Positions 46,846-56,420 of a stretch of DNA of 64,000 nucleotides are shown here, in pieces. The translations under genes and the position numbers were made by a program. The notes below the pieces were generated by a model. It was not told where the DNA came from. It saw nothing but the letters and a program-made list of their open reading frames with translations, and searched no databases. Positions within the stretch are counted from its first letter, which is position 1; every line of letters starts with the position of its first letter. This stretch comes from Labrys wisconsinensis (GTDB taxonomy: Bacteria; Pseudomonadota; Alphaproteobacteria; Rhizobiales; Labraceae): NCBI RefSeq assembly GCF_030814995.1, contig NZ_JAUSVX010000016.1:62001-126000 (forward strand), read 5' to 3'.

Positions 46846-48084
46846 GTGACCGCAGCCAAGCACGATGTCGATTCGCCCTATGCCTGGCTGCGCCTCGGCC
46901 TGTCGCTGATCGTCGGCGCCACGGCCTGCGTCGGCAACTGGTCGGTCGTGGTGGTGCTGCCGGCGATCCAGACCGAATTCGAGACCATCCGGGGCGGCGC
47001 CTCCCTGCCCTTCACCTTCACCATGCTGGGCTTTGCCGCCGGCGGCGTCGTCATGGGACGCATCGCCGACCGGGCCGGCCTGGTCGCCTGCATCGAGGCC
47101 GGAGCGCTGCTGCTGCTCGCCGGCTATCTCGCCTGCAGCTTCTCCACCTCGCTCTGGCAGTTCACCCTGGCGCACGGGCTCCTGATCGGCGTCGGCTCGG
47201 CGGCGGGCTTCGCGCCGCTGATCTCCGACCTCTCGCACTGGTTCCGCCGCCGCCGGGCGCTGGCGGTGGCGGTGGCCGCCTCGGGCAGCTACCTCGCCGG
47301 CACGATCTGGCCGCCGATCACCCAGCACTTCGTCGAGACGCAGGGCTGGCGCGCCACCTATCTCGGCATCGGTATCGTCGCCTTCCTGATCATGGTGCCG
47401 CTCGGCCTGACGATGCGCCGGCGGCCGACGGCCGGCGCGCTCGCCGAGGCCGAGGCGGCCACGGCGGTGGAGCGCAGCCGGCTCGGCCTGTCGCCGAACG
47501 TGCTGCAGGGCGTCCTGGTGGTGGCGGGCTTCGCCTGCTGCATGGCGATGTCGATGCCGCAGGTGCATCTCGTCGCCTATTGCGGCGACCTCGGCTACGG
47601 CGTCGCCATCGGCGCCGAGATCCTGTCGCTGATGCTCGGGCTCGGCGTGGTCAGCCGCCTCGCCTCCGGCTTCGTCGCCGACCGAATCGGGGCCGGGCCG
47701 ATGCTGATCCTCGGCTCGGCCATGCAGGCGGCGGCGCTGCTGCTCTACCTCTTCTTCGACAGCCTCTCGTCGCTCTTCGTCATCTCAGGCCTGTTCGGCC
47801 TGTTCCAGGGCGGCATCGTGCCGATGTACGCGGTGATCATCCGCCAGTTCCTGCCGCCGCGCGAGGCCGGCACCCGCATCGGCCTGGTGCTGATGGCCAC
47901 CGTGCTCGGCATGGCCTGCGGCGGCCTCGCCTCCGGTTTCATCTACGACCTCTCGGGCTCCTATCGCCTCGCCTTCCTGCACGGCTTCCTGTGGAACTGC
48001 GTCAACCTCGCTCTGGTGTGCTGGCTGATCCTGCGGCCGCGCATGAAGCGGCCGGCCGGCGGCCCGGCGCCCGCCGCGGCCTGA
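46846..48084 (+). CDS. MFS transporter
   Basis: 412 residues from the GTG at 46846, preceded by GGGAAG; an in-frame GTG at 46780 is the alternative. Twelve membrane helices; the loop 2-3 motif is GFAAGGVVMGRIADRAG and the half-way repeat GLGVVSRLASGFVADRIG. Resembles the monocarboxylate and oxalate/formate branch of the family (SDLSHWFRRRRALAVAVAASGSYLAGTIWPP). Substrate unknown. Confidence 0.85.
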   Translation: MTAAKHDVDSPYAWLRLGLSLIVGATACVGNWSVVVVLPAIQTEFETIRGGASLPFTFTMLGFAAGGVVMGRIADRAGLVACIEAGALLLLAGYLACSFSTSLWQFTLAHGLLIGVGSAAGFAPLISDLSHWFRRRRALAVAVAASGSYLAGTIWPPITQHFVETQGWRATYLGIGIVAFLIMVPLGLTMRRRPTAGALAEAEAATAVERSRLGLSPNVLQGVLVVAGFACCMAMSMPQVHLVAYCGDLGYGVAIGAEILSLMLGLGVVSRLASGFVADRIGAGPMLILGSAMQAAALLLYLFFDSLSSLFVISGLFGLFQGGIVPMYAVIIRQFLPPREAGTRIGLVLMATVLGMACGGLASGFIYDLSGSYRLAFLHGFLWNCVNLALVCWLILRPRMKRPAGGPAPAAA

Positions 48085-48090
48085 GGGGGC

Positions 48091-48768
48091 TCAGCGCCGC
48101 GCCGGCTCGGGGAAGTCGAGCACGGCGCCGGTATAGGTCTCGACCAGGGTGCTGAACGGCGTGCCGTCGGGGAGCACCAGCACGGCCCGATGCTGCAGCA
48201 CCGCGTGCGGCACGGCCAGGGCCGGCTCCGCGGGCGGCGGGGCGCCCATCTCCCAGCCCTGCGGCAGCGGCGACCAGAGGAGATCGGCCGACAGCGTGCG
48301 GCGCTGGAAACGCAGCGGCTGGACCACCCGGCCGAAGGCGGTGTCGGAGGTCTGCAGCGTATGGTTCATGTCCGGCGTCAGGCGGGCCGGCACGTACCAG
48401 TTGTCGGCTTCCGAGAGGACATGGCCGCCGCAGGCCAGCCGCACCCGGCGATAGGCGACCGGCTCGTCCGGCCCAACCCCGAGCAGCCGGCGCTGCTCGT
48501 CGGTCGCCGGCTTGTCGGCGCCCTTGACCCGCTCGGCGACGATGCGCGGCGGGTCCGCCAGCCGGTGGGCGGCGCACCAACGATCCAGGGTCAGCGTGGC
48601 GCTGTCATGGCTGAGGAGGTCGGCGTTGAGCGTCTGCAGCAGCGCCAGCGCCTCGAGACGGGCGGTGCGGTCGCCGGACCAGGCGTTGCGGTTGCCCTCC
48701 TCGGCAGCGGCGGAATCCGCGGCGAAGGCGAGCGCAAGGGCGGCAAAGGCAGTGGGAAGGCGAGGCAA
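48091..48768 (-). CDS. secreted protein with chorismate-lyase-like fold
   Basis: 225 residues with a signal peptide (MPRLPTAFAALALAFAADSAAA). The domain has the UbiC-like pattern: VAYRRVRLACGGHVLSEADNWYVPARLTPDMNHTL and DTAFGRVVQPLRFQRRTL, and a final strand ALVL/VLQHRAVLVLPDGTPFSTLVETYTGAVL. An exported relative would not make 4-hydroxybenzoate in the cytoplasm, so the activity is uncertain. Convergent with the MFS gene. Confidence 0.6.
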   Translation of the reverse strand: MPRLPTAFAALALAFAADSAAAEEGNRNAWSGDRTARLEALALLQTLNADLLSHDSATLTLDRWCAAHRLADPPRIVAERVKGADKPATDEQRRLLGVGPDEPVAYRRVRLACGGHVLSEADNWYVPARLTPDMNHTLQTSDTAFGRVVQPLRFQRRTLSADLLWSPLPQGWEMGAPPPAEPALAVPHAVLQHRAVLVLPDGTPFSTLVETYTGAVLDFPEPARR

Positions 48769-48866
48769 GGATCCGCTCCTGTTGCGGGCCGGGCGTAGCA
48801 GCGCGAGCCGCGCCCGGCAACCCTTGCACGCCCCCGATCCATGATCATGGATCAGGGCCTTCGCTT

Positions 48867-49886
48867 TCAGGCGCCGAAGCCTTCGAGCACGATCTTGCCC
48901 TTGGCCCGGCCGCTCTCGATCAGGGCATGGGCCCGCTTGAGGTTGGCGGCATTGATCGGCCCGAAATGCTCGCCGAAGGTGGTGCGCAGCGTGCCGGCGT
49001 CGACCAGGCGGGCGACGTCGTCGAGCAGCGCGCCCTGCGCCGCCATGTCGGCGGTCTGGAACAGCGAGCGGGTGAACATCAGCTCCCAGTGCACCGACAC
49101 GCTCTTGCGCTTGAACGGGTTGATGTCGAGCGTCGCCGGATCGTCGATGACGGCGAAGCGGCCCTGGGGCGCGATCAGCTCGGCCACCTCGGCGAGGTGC
49201 CGGCCGGTGTTGGTGGTCGAGAACACGAAGCCGGGCGCGCCGATGCCGAGCGCCGCGACCTCGGCCGCCAGCGGGCGGGAATGGTCGACGACGTGATGGG
49301 CGCCGAGATCGCGCACCCAGTCCTGCGTCTCCGGCCGGGAGGCGGTGGCGATCACGGTGAGGCTGGTCAGCCGGCGCGCCAGCTGGACGGCGATCGAGCC
49401 GACGCCGCCGGCGCCGCCGACGATCAGGATGGCGGGCTCGGCGCCCGGCACCGGCTTGCGCACGTCGAGGCGGTCGAACAGCGCCTCCCAGGCGGTGATG
49501 GCGGTGAGCGGCAGGGCCGCGGCCGGCGCCCAGTCGAGCGAGGCGGGCTTGTGCCCGACGATGCGCTCGTCGACGAGATGGAACTCGGCATCGGTGCCGG
49601 GGCGGCCGATGGCGCCGGCATAGAACACGGCATCGCCCGGCCTGAAGCGCGTCACGTCCGGGCCGACGGCGGCGACGGTGCCGGCCGCGTCCCAGCCGAG
49701 CACCTGCCAGGCGCCGGGCTCGGGCTTCACGCGCACGCGCATCTTGGTGTCGACCGGGTTGACCGAGACGGCGCGGACCTCGACGAGCAGGTCGTGCCCC
49801 CGGGGCTCCGGCTTCGGCAGCTCGATGTCGACCAGGGAGTCGGGGTTGTCGATCGGACCCGGGTTCTCAAAACCGACGGCGCGCAT
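48867..49886 (-). CDS. zinc-binding alcohol dehydrogenase family protein (quinone oxidoreductase-like)
   Basis: 339 residues from MRAVGFENPGPIDNPDSLVD with AGGAGAAGAGCC before the ATG. Medium-chain dehydrogenase fold: catalytic GroES-like domain to about 140 (VSVNPVDTKMR), NADP-binding ILIVGGAGGVGSIAVQLARRL. The cysteine and histidine zinc ligands of alcohol dehydrogenases are missing, so it belongs to the NADPH:quinone oxidoreductase branch. Divergent from an HxlR regulator, a pairing often seen for such reductases. Confidence 0.88.
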   Translation of the reverse strand: MRAVGFENPGPIDNPDSLVDIELPKPEPRGHDLLVEVRAVSVNPVDTKMRVRVKPEPGAWQVLGWDAAGTVAAVGPDVTRFRPGDAVFYAGAIGRPGTDAEFHLVDERIVGHKPASLDWAPAAALPLTAITAWEALFDRLDVRKPVPGAEPAILIVGGAGGVGSIAVQLARRLTSLTVIATASRPETQDWVRDLGAHHVVDHSRPLAAEVAALGIGAPGFVFSTTNTGRHLAEVAELIAPQGRFAVIDDPATLDINPFKRKSVSVHWELMFTRSLFQTADMAAQGALLDDVARLVDAGTLRTTFGEHFGPINAANLKRAHALIESGRAKGKIVLEGFGA

Positions 49887-49984
49887 GGCTCTTCTCCTGA
49901 AAGGGCTGGTCCGGCAGAGATGACGCCCGGATTGCCCGACCGCAAGAACGCACATAAATTGCTCATAGTGTCGAAAAGGATACC

Positions 49985-50356
49985 GTGATGCCGCGCATCC
50001 GCCACAAGAGCCTCGACTGCAGCCCGGGCTGCGCCGTCGAAGGCGCGCTCGGGGTCATCGGCGGCAAGTGGAAGGGCGTCGTGCTCTACCACCTGTTCGA
50101 GGGCACGCTGCGCTTCAACGAGATCCGCCGGCGCCTGCCGAACGTGACGCAGCGGATGCTCACCAACCAGCTGCGCGAATTGGAGCGGGACGGCCTGATC
50201 CTGCGCAAGGTCTTCGCCGAGGTGCCGCCGAAGGTGGAATACAGCCTCTCGGAGCGCGGCCGCAGCCTGGAGGCGGTCATGACGGCGCTCAAGGCCTGGG
50301 GCGACGCCCATGTCGTGCTGGCACCGGCCGGCGAGGATGGTCGCCGGGCGGCCTGA
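49985..50356 (+). CDS. HxlR-family transcriptional regulator
   Basis: 122-123 residues starting at GTG 49985 or the adjacent ATG 49988. HxlR pattern: CSPGCAVEGALGVIGGKWKGVVLYHLFEGTLRFNEIRRRLPNVTQRMLTNQLRELERDGLILRKVF and the wing EVPPKVEYSLSERG. Two cysteines near the start (DCSPGC) could sense electrophiles or oxidation. Divergent from the quinone oxidoreductase-like gene over about 98 bp, and so probably its regulator. Confidence 0.9.
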   Translation: MMPRIRHKSLDCSPGCAVEGALGVIGGKWKGVVLYHLFEGTLRFNEIRRRLPNVTQRMLTNQLRELERDGLILRKVFAEVPPKVEYSLSERGRSLEAVMTALKAWGDAHVVLAPAGEDGRRAA

Positions 50357-50449
50357 GGGGCGCTGGCGCGGGACGCCGGCGCGCCCTATTGAGGCTTTGA
50401 CGCTTTCCCGCCGCCCGGCCCGTCGCGGCCGTCTTCGAGAGGACCTCCC

Positions 50450-51310
50450 ATGACCCATCCCGCCCTGACGCAAGGCCGCGCCGCGGTCATCACCGGCGCG
50501 GCCAGCGGCATCGGCCTCGCCATGGCCGAGGCCCTGGCCCGGCTCGGCATGAAGCTCGCCCTCGCCGACGTCGACGCCGCGGCCCTGGAGAAGGCCGCCG
50601 CCGGCGTCGCCACCCTGGCGGCGCAGCCGGCCGACGTGATCGCGGTGCCGACCGATGTCGGCCGCCTCGAAGCGGTCGAGCGGCTCAAGGATGCCGCCTA
50701 TGGCGCCTTCGGCGAGGTCGCCCTGCTGATGAACAATGCCGGCATCGAGGCGGACGGCCGCCTGTTCGCCCCGCGCGAGAACTGGCAGCGCCTGATCGAC
50801 GTCAACCTCTGGGGCGTGGTCAACGGCGTCCAGGCCTTCGCGCCGGCGATGATCGCCCAGGGCACGCCCGCGGCGATCGTCAACACCGGCTCCAAGCAGG
50901 GCATCACCTGCCCGCCCGGCAACACCGCCTACAACGTCACCAAGGCCGGGGTGAAGGTGGTGACCGAGGCCCTCGCCCACGAGCTGCGCAACACGCCCGG
51001 CTGCCGGGTCACCGCCCATCTCCTGGTCCCTGGCTTCACCTTCACCGGCTTCACCCGGGCCCGCGTCACGGAGAAGCCGGCCGGCGCCTGGACGCCGGAG
51101 CAGGTGATCGAGTTCGGCCTGGAGGCGATGGGGCGCGGCGAGTTCTACATCCTGTGCCCGGACAACGATGTCACCCGCGCCATGGACGAACGGCGGATCC
51201 AATGGGCGGCGGACGACATCATCGCGAACCGGCCGGCGCTGTCGCGCTGGCACCCCGACTTCAAGGATGCCTTCGCCACCTTCATGGACGGCACCGGGCC
51301 GGCGCGCTGA
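50450..51310 (+). CDS. short-chain dehydrogenase/reductase
   Basis: 286 residues. Cofactor site AAVITGAASGIGLAMAEALA, ADVDAA after beta2 suggests NAD, NNAG motif present, catalytic Ser in NTGSKQG and Tyr-x3-Lys in AYNVTKAG. A C-terminal extension (WTPEQVIEFGLEAMGRGEFYILCPDNDVTRAMDERRIQWAADDII) marks a subgroup of unknown substrate. A strong GAGAGGACC precedes the ATG. An SRPBCC gene follows after 87 bp. Confidence 0.9.
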   Translation: MTHPALTQGRAAVITGAASGIGLAMAEALARLGMKLALADVDAAALEKAAAGVATLAAQPADVIAVPTDVGRLEAVERLKDAAYGAFGEVALLMNNAGIEADGRLFAPRENWQRLIDVNLWGVVNGVQAFAPAMIAQGTPAAIVNTGSKQGITCPPGNTAYNVTKAGVKVVTEALAHELRNTPGCRVTAHLLVPGFTFTGFTRARVTEKPAGAWTPEQVIEFGLEAMGRGEFYILCPDNDVTRAMDERRIQWAADDIIANRPALSRWHPDFKDAFATFMDGTGPAR

Positions 51311-51397
51311 GGCCCGCGAAAAATTCGGCGCTGCCTGTCGGGGCGGCGCCGGCCCGGCCGTCCTTGGAGCGAACCATCCACGCAGGAGACATCGCCC

Positions 51398-51895
51398 ATG
51401 ACGACCCAGGCCGCGACCGAGACCGCTCCCGTCCCGCCGGCTTCCGACCGCGAGCTGGTGCTGACCCGCATCATCGACGCCCCGCGCGAAGCGCTCTACC
51501 GGGCCTGGACCGATCCGGCGCTGCTCACGCAGTGGTTCGCGCCGGCACCCTGGACCACGCCGCATGCCGAGCTCGACGTCCGGCCGGGCGGCGCCAGCCT
51601 GGTGGTGATGCGCAGCCCGGAGGGCCAGGACATGCCGAACCGCGGCGTCTATCTGGAGGTGGTGGAGAACCAGCGCCTGGTGGTCACCGATGCCTATAGC
51701 GAGGCATGGGTGCCGTCGGAAAAGCCGTTCATGACGGTGATCCTCACCTTCGAGGATCTCGGCGGGAGGACGCGCTACACCGCCCGCGTGCGCCATTGGA
51801 CGCAGGCCGACTGCAAGGCCCACGAGGAGATGGGCTTCCACCAGGGCTGGGGCCAGTGCACGGACCAGCTCGCCGCGCTCGTCACCCGGCCCTGA
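51398..51895 (+). CDS. AHSA1/SRPBCC family protein
   Basis: 165 residues. START-like fold: LVLTRIIDAPREALYRAWTDPALLTQWFAPAPWTT at the N-terminus and TVILTFEDLGGRTRYTARVRHWTQADCKAHEEMGFHQGWGQCTDQLAAL at the C-terminus, the usual AHSA1 pattern. Such proteins bind hydrophobic ligands or act in stress response; there is no known substrate. ATG follows GGAGACATCGCCC. Confidence 0.88.
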   Translation: MTTQAATETAPVPPASDRELVLTRIIDAPREALYRAWTDPALLTQWFAPAPWTTPHAELDVRPGGASLVVMRSPEGQDMPNRGVYLEVVENQRLVVTDAYSEAWVPSEKPFMTVILTFEDLGGRTRYTARVRHWTQADCKAHEEMGFHQGWGQCTDQLAALVTRP

Positions 51896-51954
51896 GCCTC
51901 CTTATTCTCGGCGCCATCAGGTGCACGTCTCCCGTGCTGATGACCTGCCGACGT

Positions 51955-54900
51955 TCAGTCTCGCGAGGTCGTCGCTGCGACCGCGCGTGCCGGTTTCTCG
52001 GCCAGCCGAGGATAGGCGAGACGTCTGGCCAATGTGGCAAGTGACAGGTAGATCACCGGCGTGGTGAAAAGCGTCAGGATCTGGCTGACGATCAGCCCGC
52101 CCACGATGGCATAGCCAAGCGGCTGGCGGATCTCGGCACCGGAGCCGTGGCCGAGCATCAATGGGACGCCCCCGAGGATGGCCGCCATTGTCGTCATCAT
52201 GATGGGACGAAAACGCAAGACGGCCGCCTGCCGGATGGCTTCCATGCTGGTGGCGCCCGTCGCCTCCGCCGCGATGGCGAAGTCCACCAGCATGATGCCG
52301 TTCTTCTTGACGATGCCGATGAGCAGAATGACGCCGATCATCGCCACCAGGCTGAAATCCAGCCCCGCAGCCATCAGTGTCGCCAGCGCGCCCAGCGCCG
52401 CCGAAGGCAGGGTCGACAGAATGGTGATCGGATGGATGAAGCTCTCGTAGAGCATGCCGAGAATGAGATAGACCACGACCAGGGAGGCGGCGATCAGGAG
52501 CGGCACCGTGGCGAGAGAGTCCTCGAACGCCTTGGCGCTGCCGGCAAAGTCGGCGGTGAGCGAGGCAGGCGGCTTCAACGCGGCAACCGCCCTGCCGACC
52601 GCTGCAGTCGCCTCGCCCAGCGAAGCGCCGCCGGCGAGGTTGAAGGACAGCGTCGTGGCCGGAAACTGACCCTGGTGGTTGATGGAGACCGGCGCAACGG
52701 TCCGCGTGGTCCAGCGCGCCACATTGCTCAGCGGCACCAGCGTGCCGCCGGCGGCCTTGACGGAGAGCCGATCCAGAGTTTCCAGATCGTGCTGCAGGTT
52801 GGGCAAAACCTCCAGCACCACATGGAAGGTGTCCGTCTGGGTGGTGTATTGCGCCACCTGCCGCTGGCCGAAGGCATCGTAAAGCGTGTCGTCGATCGTC
52901 TCAGGGGCCACGCCATAGAGTGAGGCGGCCGCGCGGTCGATCGTCAGCATCAGTGTCGGCGCGTCCTGCTGCTGGTCGCTGGCAACGTCGGCGAGTTGCG
53001 GGAGCCGTTTCAGCGCGGCCAGGACCTTGGGCGCCCAGATGGCGAGCTCGTCCACATCGCCGTCCTCCAGCGTGTACTGGTATTGCGTGCGCGCCGGGCG
53101 GGCTCCGATATTGATGTCTTGCGCCGCCTGCATGAAGAGTTGGATGCCCTCCACCTTGGCGAGCTCCGGACGGAGGCGGGCGATGATGTCCTGCGCCGAG
53201 GCATCGCGCTTGTCGCGGGGCTTCAGCGTGATGTTGACGTGCCCCTGGTTCAGGGCATTGCCGCCATTTCCGCCGCCGATATCCATGAAGACGCTGTAGA
53301 CGCCGGGGTCCTTCATCACGACGGCGCTGACGCGCTCCTGCAATTCGACCATCTTGGGATAGGACACTTCCGGCGCGGCCTGCGACAGACCGCTGATGAA
53401 GCCGGTGTCCTGCTCCGGGAAGAACCCTTTGGGGATGACGATGAACAGATAGGCCGTGGCGGCCAAGGTGGCGAAAAAGACGAGCAGGGTGAGGAACTTC
53501 TGTCTCAGGACGATATCGAGGCCGCGCCCATAGGCACTCTGCAACCCGTCGAAGGCGCGTTCGCTCCATTGGTAGAGCCGATTGTGCCGGGTCGCGCCGG
53601 ACGGCTTGATCAGGCGGGCCGCCATCATGGGCGTCAGCGTGAGCGACACCACCGTGGAAAGGGCAATGGCGATGGTCAGCGTCAGCGCGAATTCGCGGAA
53701 CAGGCGCCCGACAATACCGCCCATGAGCAGGATCGGGATGAGCACGGCGACCAGCGAGAGGCTGATGGAGATGATGGTGAAGCCGATCTCCTGGGAACCC
53801 CGGAGGGCGGCGTCCATCGGCGTCTCACCTGCCTCGATGTGACGGGTGATGTTCTCCAGCATGACGATGGCGTCGTCCACGACGAAGCCGACGGCGACGA
53901 CGAGCGCCATCAGCGACAGATTGTCGATGCCAAAGCCGAACAGCCACATCGGCGCCGCCGCGCCCAGCAGCGCCAGCGGCAGCGTGATCGCCGGAATGAA
54001 CGTGGCGCGCAGGTTGCGCAGGAAGATGAAGATCACCATCACCACCAGGGCGAGGGTGATCATCAGCGTCAGCCAGACGTCGGACACCGAGGCGCGGATC
54101 GTGGTCGTGCGATCCGTCACCAGCGCGAGTCGAATGGATTGGGGAAGCGAGGCCTGCAACGCGGGCAGTGCAGCCTTGATGCGATCAACCACCTCGATGA
54201 CATTGGCGCCCGGTTGGCGGAAGACGTCGACCGCGATGCCGCGCCGACCGTTGGTCCAATGCGCCATCTTCGCGTCTTCCGAGCCGCGTACCGCCTGGCC
54301 GATGTCGCGGATGCGGATCGGCCCGCCATCCCGGTAGGCGACGACCGCATCGCTCCAGCCGGCGGCATCGATGATCTGATCATTGTTGTAGATGGGAAAC
54401 GTGCGGGTGGCATCGTCGATGTTGCCCTTGGGCGCGCTGAGGCTGAGGCCGGCAATGGCGGTGCGCACGTCCTCCAGCGTCACGCCGGCCGCCGAAATAC
54501 GCCCCGGATCGACCGCGATGCGAATGGCCGGCTTCTGGCGCCCGCCGATGTTGACCTGCGCCACACCCTGCATCTGGCTGATGCGCTGAGCGACGCGGGT
54601 CTCGATCAACTCGTCGACGTCGATCAGCGGCAGCGTGTCGGAGGTGGCCGAGAGCTGCAGGACCGGCGCATCCGCCGGATTGACCTTTCTGAACGTCGGC
54701 GGCGAAGGCAAGTCCTTCGGCAATTGGCCGCTTGCAGCGCTGATGGCCGTCTGGATATCGCTGGCGGCGGCATCGATATTGCGGTCGAGGTCGAACTGCA
54801 CGGTGATCTCAGTCGTGCCGAGCGAGCTGGAGGAGGTCATCTCGGTGACGCCGCTGACCGTCGACAGCTGCGTTTCCAGCGGTTGAGCGACGGAAGACGC

Positions 54901-55137
54901 CATCGTTTCCGGTGCAGCGCCGGGGAGGCTCGCCGAGACCTGGATGGTGGGAAAGGCGATCTCGGGCAGGGCCGACACAGGCAGCATCGGGTAGGTGACG
55001 GCGCCCAGGAACAGGATGCCGACCATCACCAGCGTGGTCGCCACGGGATGACGGATGAAGCCGGCCGACACGCCCTCATGGATCCCGGCTGGCGGCGTCG
55101 GGCCGCCGGAAGCACGATCGCTGACGGGGCCGCTCAT
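51955..55137 (-). CDS. RND efflux permease, HAE1 family (MdtB/MdtC-like)
   Basis: 1060 residues with the twelve-helix, two-large-loop plan. The proton relay pair is in GFVVDDAIVMLENITRHIEAG (helix 4), with the partner region VRFREFALTLTIAIALS-like in LFREFALTLTIAIALSTVV. Periplasmic porter loops carry the usual TIQVSASLPGAAPETM and PEQDTGF... signatures. Exports drugs, bile-like compounds or metals. Overlaps the adaptor gene by 4 bp, so the two are one transcription unit; no outer-membrane channel gene is nearby. Confidence 0.94.
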   Translation of the reverse strand: MSGPVSDRASGGPTPPAGIHEGVSAGFIRHPVATTLVMVGILFLGAVTYPMLPVSALPEIAFPTIQVSASLPGAAPETMASSVAQPLETQLSTVSGVTEMTSSSSLGTTEITVQFDLDRNIDAAASDIQTAISAASGQLPKDLPSPPTFRKVNPADAPVLQLSATSDTLPLIDVDELIETRVAQRISQMQGVAQVNIGGRQKPAIRIAVDPGRISAAGVTLEDVRTAIAGLSLSAPKGNIDDATRTFPIYNNDQIIDAAGWSDAVVAYRDGGPIRIRDIGQAVRGSEDAKMAHWTNGRRGIAVDVFRQPGANVIEVVDRIKAALPALQASLPQSIRLALVTDRTTTIRASVSDVWLTLMITLALVVMVIFIFLRNLRATFIPAITLPLALLGAAAPMWLFGFGIDNLSLMALVVAVGFVVDDAIVMLENITRHIEAGETPMDAALRGSQEIGFTIISISLSLVAVLIPILLMGGIVGRLFREFALTLTIAIALSTVVSLTLTPMMAARLIKPSGATRHNRLYQWSERAFDGLQSAYGRGLDIVLRQKFLTLLVFFATLAATAYLFIVIPKGFFPEQDTGFISGLSQAAPEVSYPKMVELQERVSAVVMKDPGVYSVFMDIGGGNGGNALNQGHVNITLKPRDKRDASAQDIIARLRPELAKVEGIQLFMQAAQDINIGARPARTQYQYTLEDGDVDELAIWAPKVLAALKRLPQLADVASDQQQDAPTLMLTIDRAAASLYGVAPETIDDTLYDAFGQRQVAQYTTQTDTFHVVLEVLPNLQHDLETLDRLSVKAAGGTLVPLSNVARWTTRTVAPVSINHQGQFPATTLSFNLAGGASLGEATAAVGRAVAALKPPASLTADFAGSAKAFEDSLATVPLLIAASLVVVYLILGMLYESFIHPITILSTLPSAALGALATLMAAGLDFSLVAMIGVILLIGIVKKNGIMLVDFAIAAEATGATSMEAIRQAAVLRFRPIMMTTMAAILGGVPLMLGHGSGAEIRQPLGYAIVGGLIVSQILTLFTTPVIYLSLATLARRLAYPRLAEKPARAVAATTSRD

Positions 55138-56363
55138 GGCACGGACACCGCGCTGGCGAGAGCCGCGTCCGCTTGCGGTTGAACCTGAAACGCCGGCGGA
55201 GCGATGACGGGAGGTGGCCCGACCGCCACCTTTGCTCCGTCCGCGATTTGGCCGAGGCCGTCATAGACGATCTGCTCATCGGCGCTCACGCCCCTCGTGA
55301 CCACCGCGAACCCGTCGGTCACCACCGCCGTCGTGACCGATCGGCGATGAGCGGTGCCATCGGATCCGACGGCATAGGCCGCCAGGCCGTCCACGCCCCG
55401 CGCAAGAGCCTTGTCCGGCACCACCACGCCACGTTCCACCGCCACCGTCAGACGTGTTGCGACGGGCAGGCCGGGCCAAAGCACGTCGTCCTTGTTGTCG
55501 AATGTCGCCCGCAATTTGATCGAGCCGTTCTGGGCATCGACGGTGTTGTCCATCAACGTGAGCTTGCCGCGCGCGAGCACTTTCGTGCCGTCCGTCGAAA
55601 GCGCCACGACGTCGGCAAGGCCGGCGTTGAGCGCGGCACGAATCTCTCCGAAGCGGTCGCCAGGCGCCACGAAGACCACGCCGACCGGATCGAGCTGGGT
55701 GATGGTGACGATGCCGTTGATCGAGGACTGTCCGACCATGCCCCCCTTGTCGACGTTGCGAAAACCGGTTCGGCCGCTGATCGGGGCGCGGATGGTCGCG
55801 TAGCTGAGCTGGGTGCGGGCGCTGCTGATCGAGGCATCATCCGAGGCGACGGCGGCCTCGAGCTGCTTCACCGCGGCATTCTTGAGGTCAAGCGTCTGGG
55901 ACGAGACAATGTCCTTCTGGGCCAGCGTGGCGTAGCGCTCGCGGTCGCTGCGGGCCGTCGCGAGCTGCGATATGTCCTGCGCCTTTCTGGCCTCGGCCCC
56001 GGCGAGGGCGGCCTGAAGCTGCCGCGGGTCGATCTGGACCAGCACGTCGCCCGCTTTCACGAATTGGCCTTCGGAAAAGGCAATGTCCATGACTTCGCCA
56101 TCGACACGGCTGCGAACGGTGACGGATTGCAGGGCCGCGACGACGCCGATGCCGGCGATGATGCGCGGGACGCTTCCTGTCTTCGCCGAGACGACGGTCA
56201 CGGGGATCGCAGGTGAAGCGGCGGTTTCGGATGTGGCGCGCGAGGCCGCCCATGGGCTGGTTCCGGTGACGGCCGTCCAGTGCGTTGCGCCCCATCCGCC
56301 CACGACCAGCAATGCCAGCACCGCGACAGCAGCAAGTCCCGATCGCTTTTTGTTGTCGGCCAT
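55134..56363 (-). CDS. RND efflux periplasmic adaptor (membrane fusion protein)
   Basis: 409 residues from MADNKKRSGLAAVAVLALLVVGG, where ATG 56363 has AGGAG nine bases upstream; the ATG at 56372 has its ribosome site too close. One N-terminal membrane helix, lipoyl-like half motifs (TVRSRVDGEVMDIAFSEGQFVKAGDVLVQIDPRQ, RAPISGRTGFRNVDKG) around an alpha hairpin, then a beta-barrel and membrane-proximal domain. Links the RND pump to an outer-membrane channel. The next gene upstream is the ArsB-like permease, 57 bp away. Confidence 0.93.
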   Translation of the reverse strand: MADNKKRSGLAAVAVLALLVVGGWGATHWTAVTGTSPWAASRATSETAASPAIPVTVVSAKTGSVPRIIAGIGVVAALQSVTVRSRVDGEVMDIAFSEGQFVKAGDVLVQIDPRQLQAALAGAEARKAQDISQLATARSDRERYATLAQKDIVSSQTLDLKNAAVKQLEAAVASDDASISSARTQLSYATIRAPISGRTGFRNVDKGGMVGQSSINGIVTITQLDPVGVVFVAPGDRFGEIRAALNAGLADVVALSTDGTKVLARGKLTLMDNTVDAQNGSIKLRATFDNKDDVLWPGLPVATRLTVAVERGVVVPDKALARGVDGLAAYAVGSDGTAHRRSVTTAVVTDGFAVVTRGVSADEQIVYDGLGQIADGAKVAVGPPPVIAPPAFQVQPQADAALASAVSVP

Positions 56364-56420
56364 TGAATCCATCTCCTGAAGCCGCGCTCAGCGTTGACTG
56401 GGGTTTCGATCCCGGCCGGA

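Noticed and set aside
52996-55182. 728-codon plus-strand frame over the RND pump gene
   Set aside because: Antisense shadow; Asp/Arg/His-rich low-complexity translation, whereas the opposite strand encodes a full RND permease.
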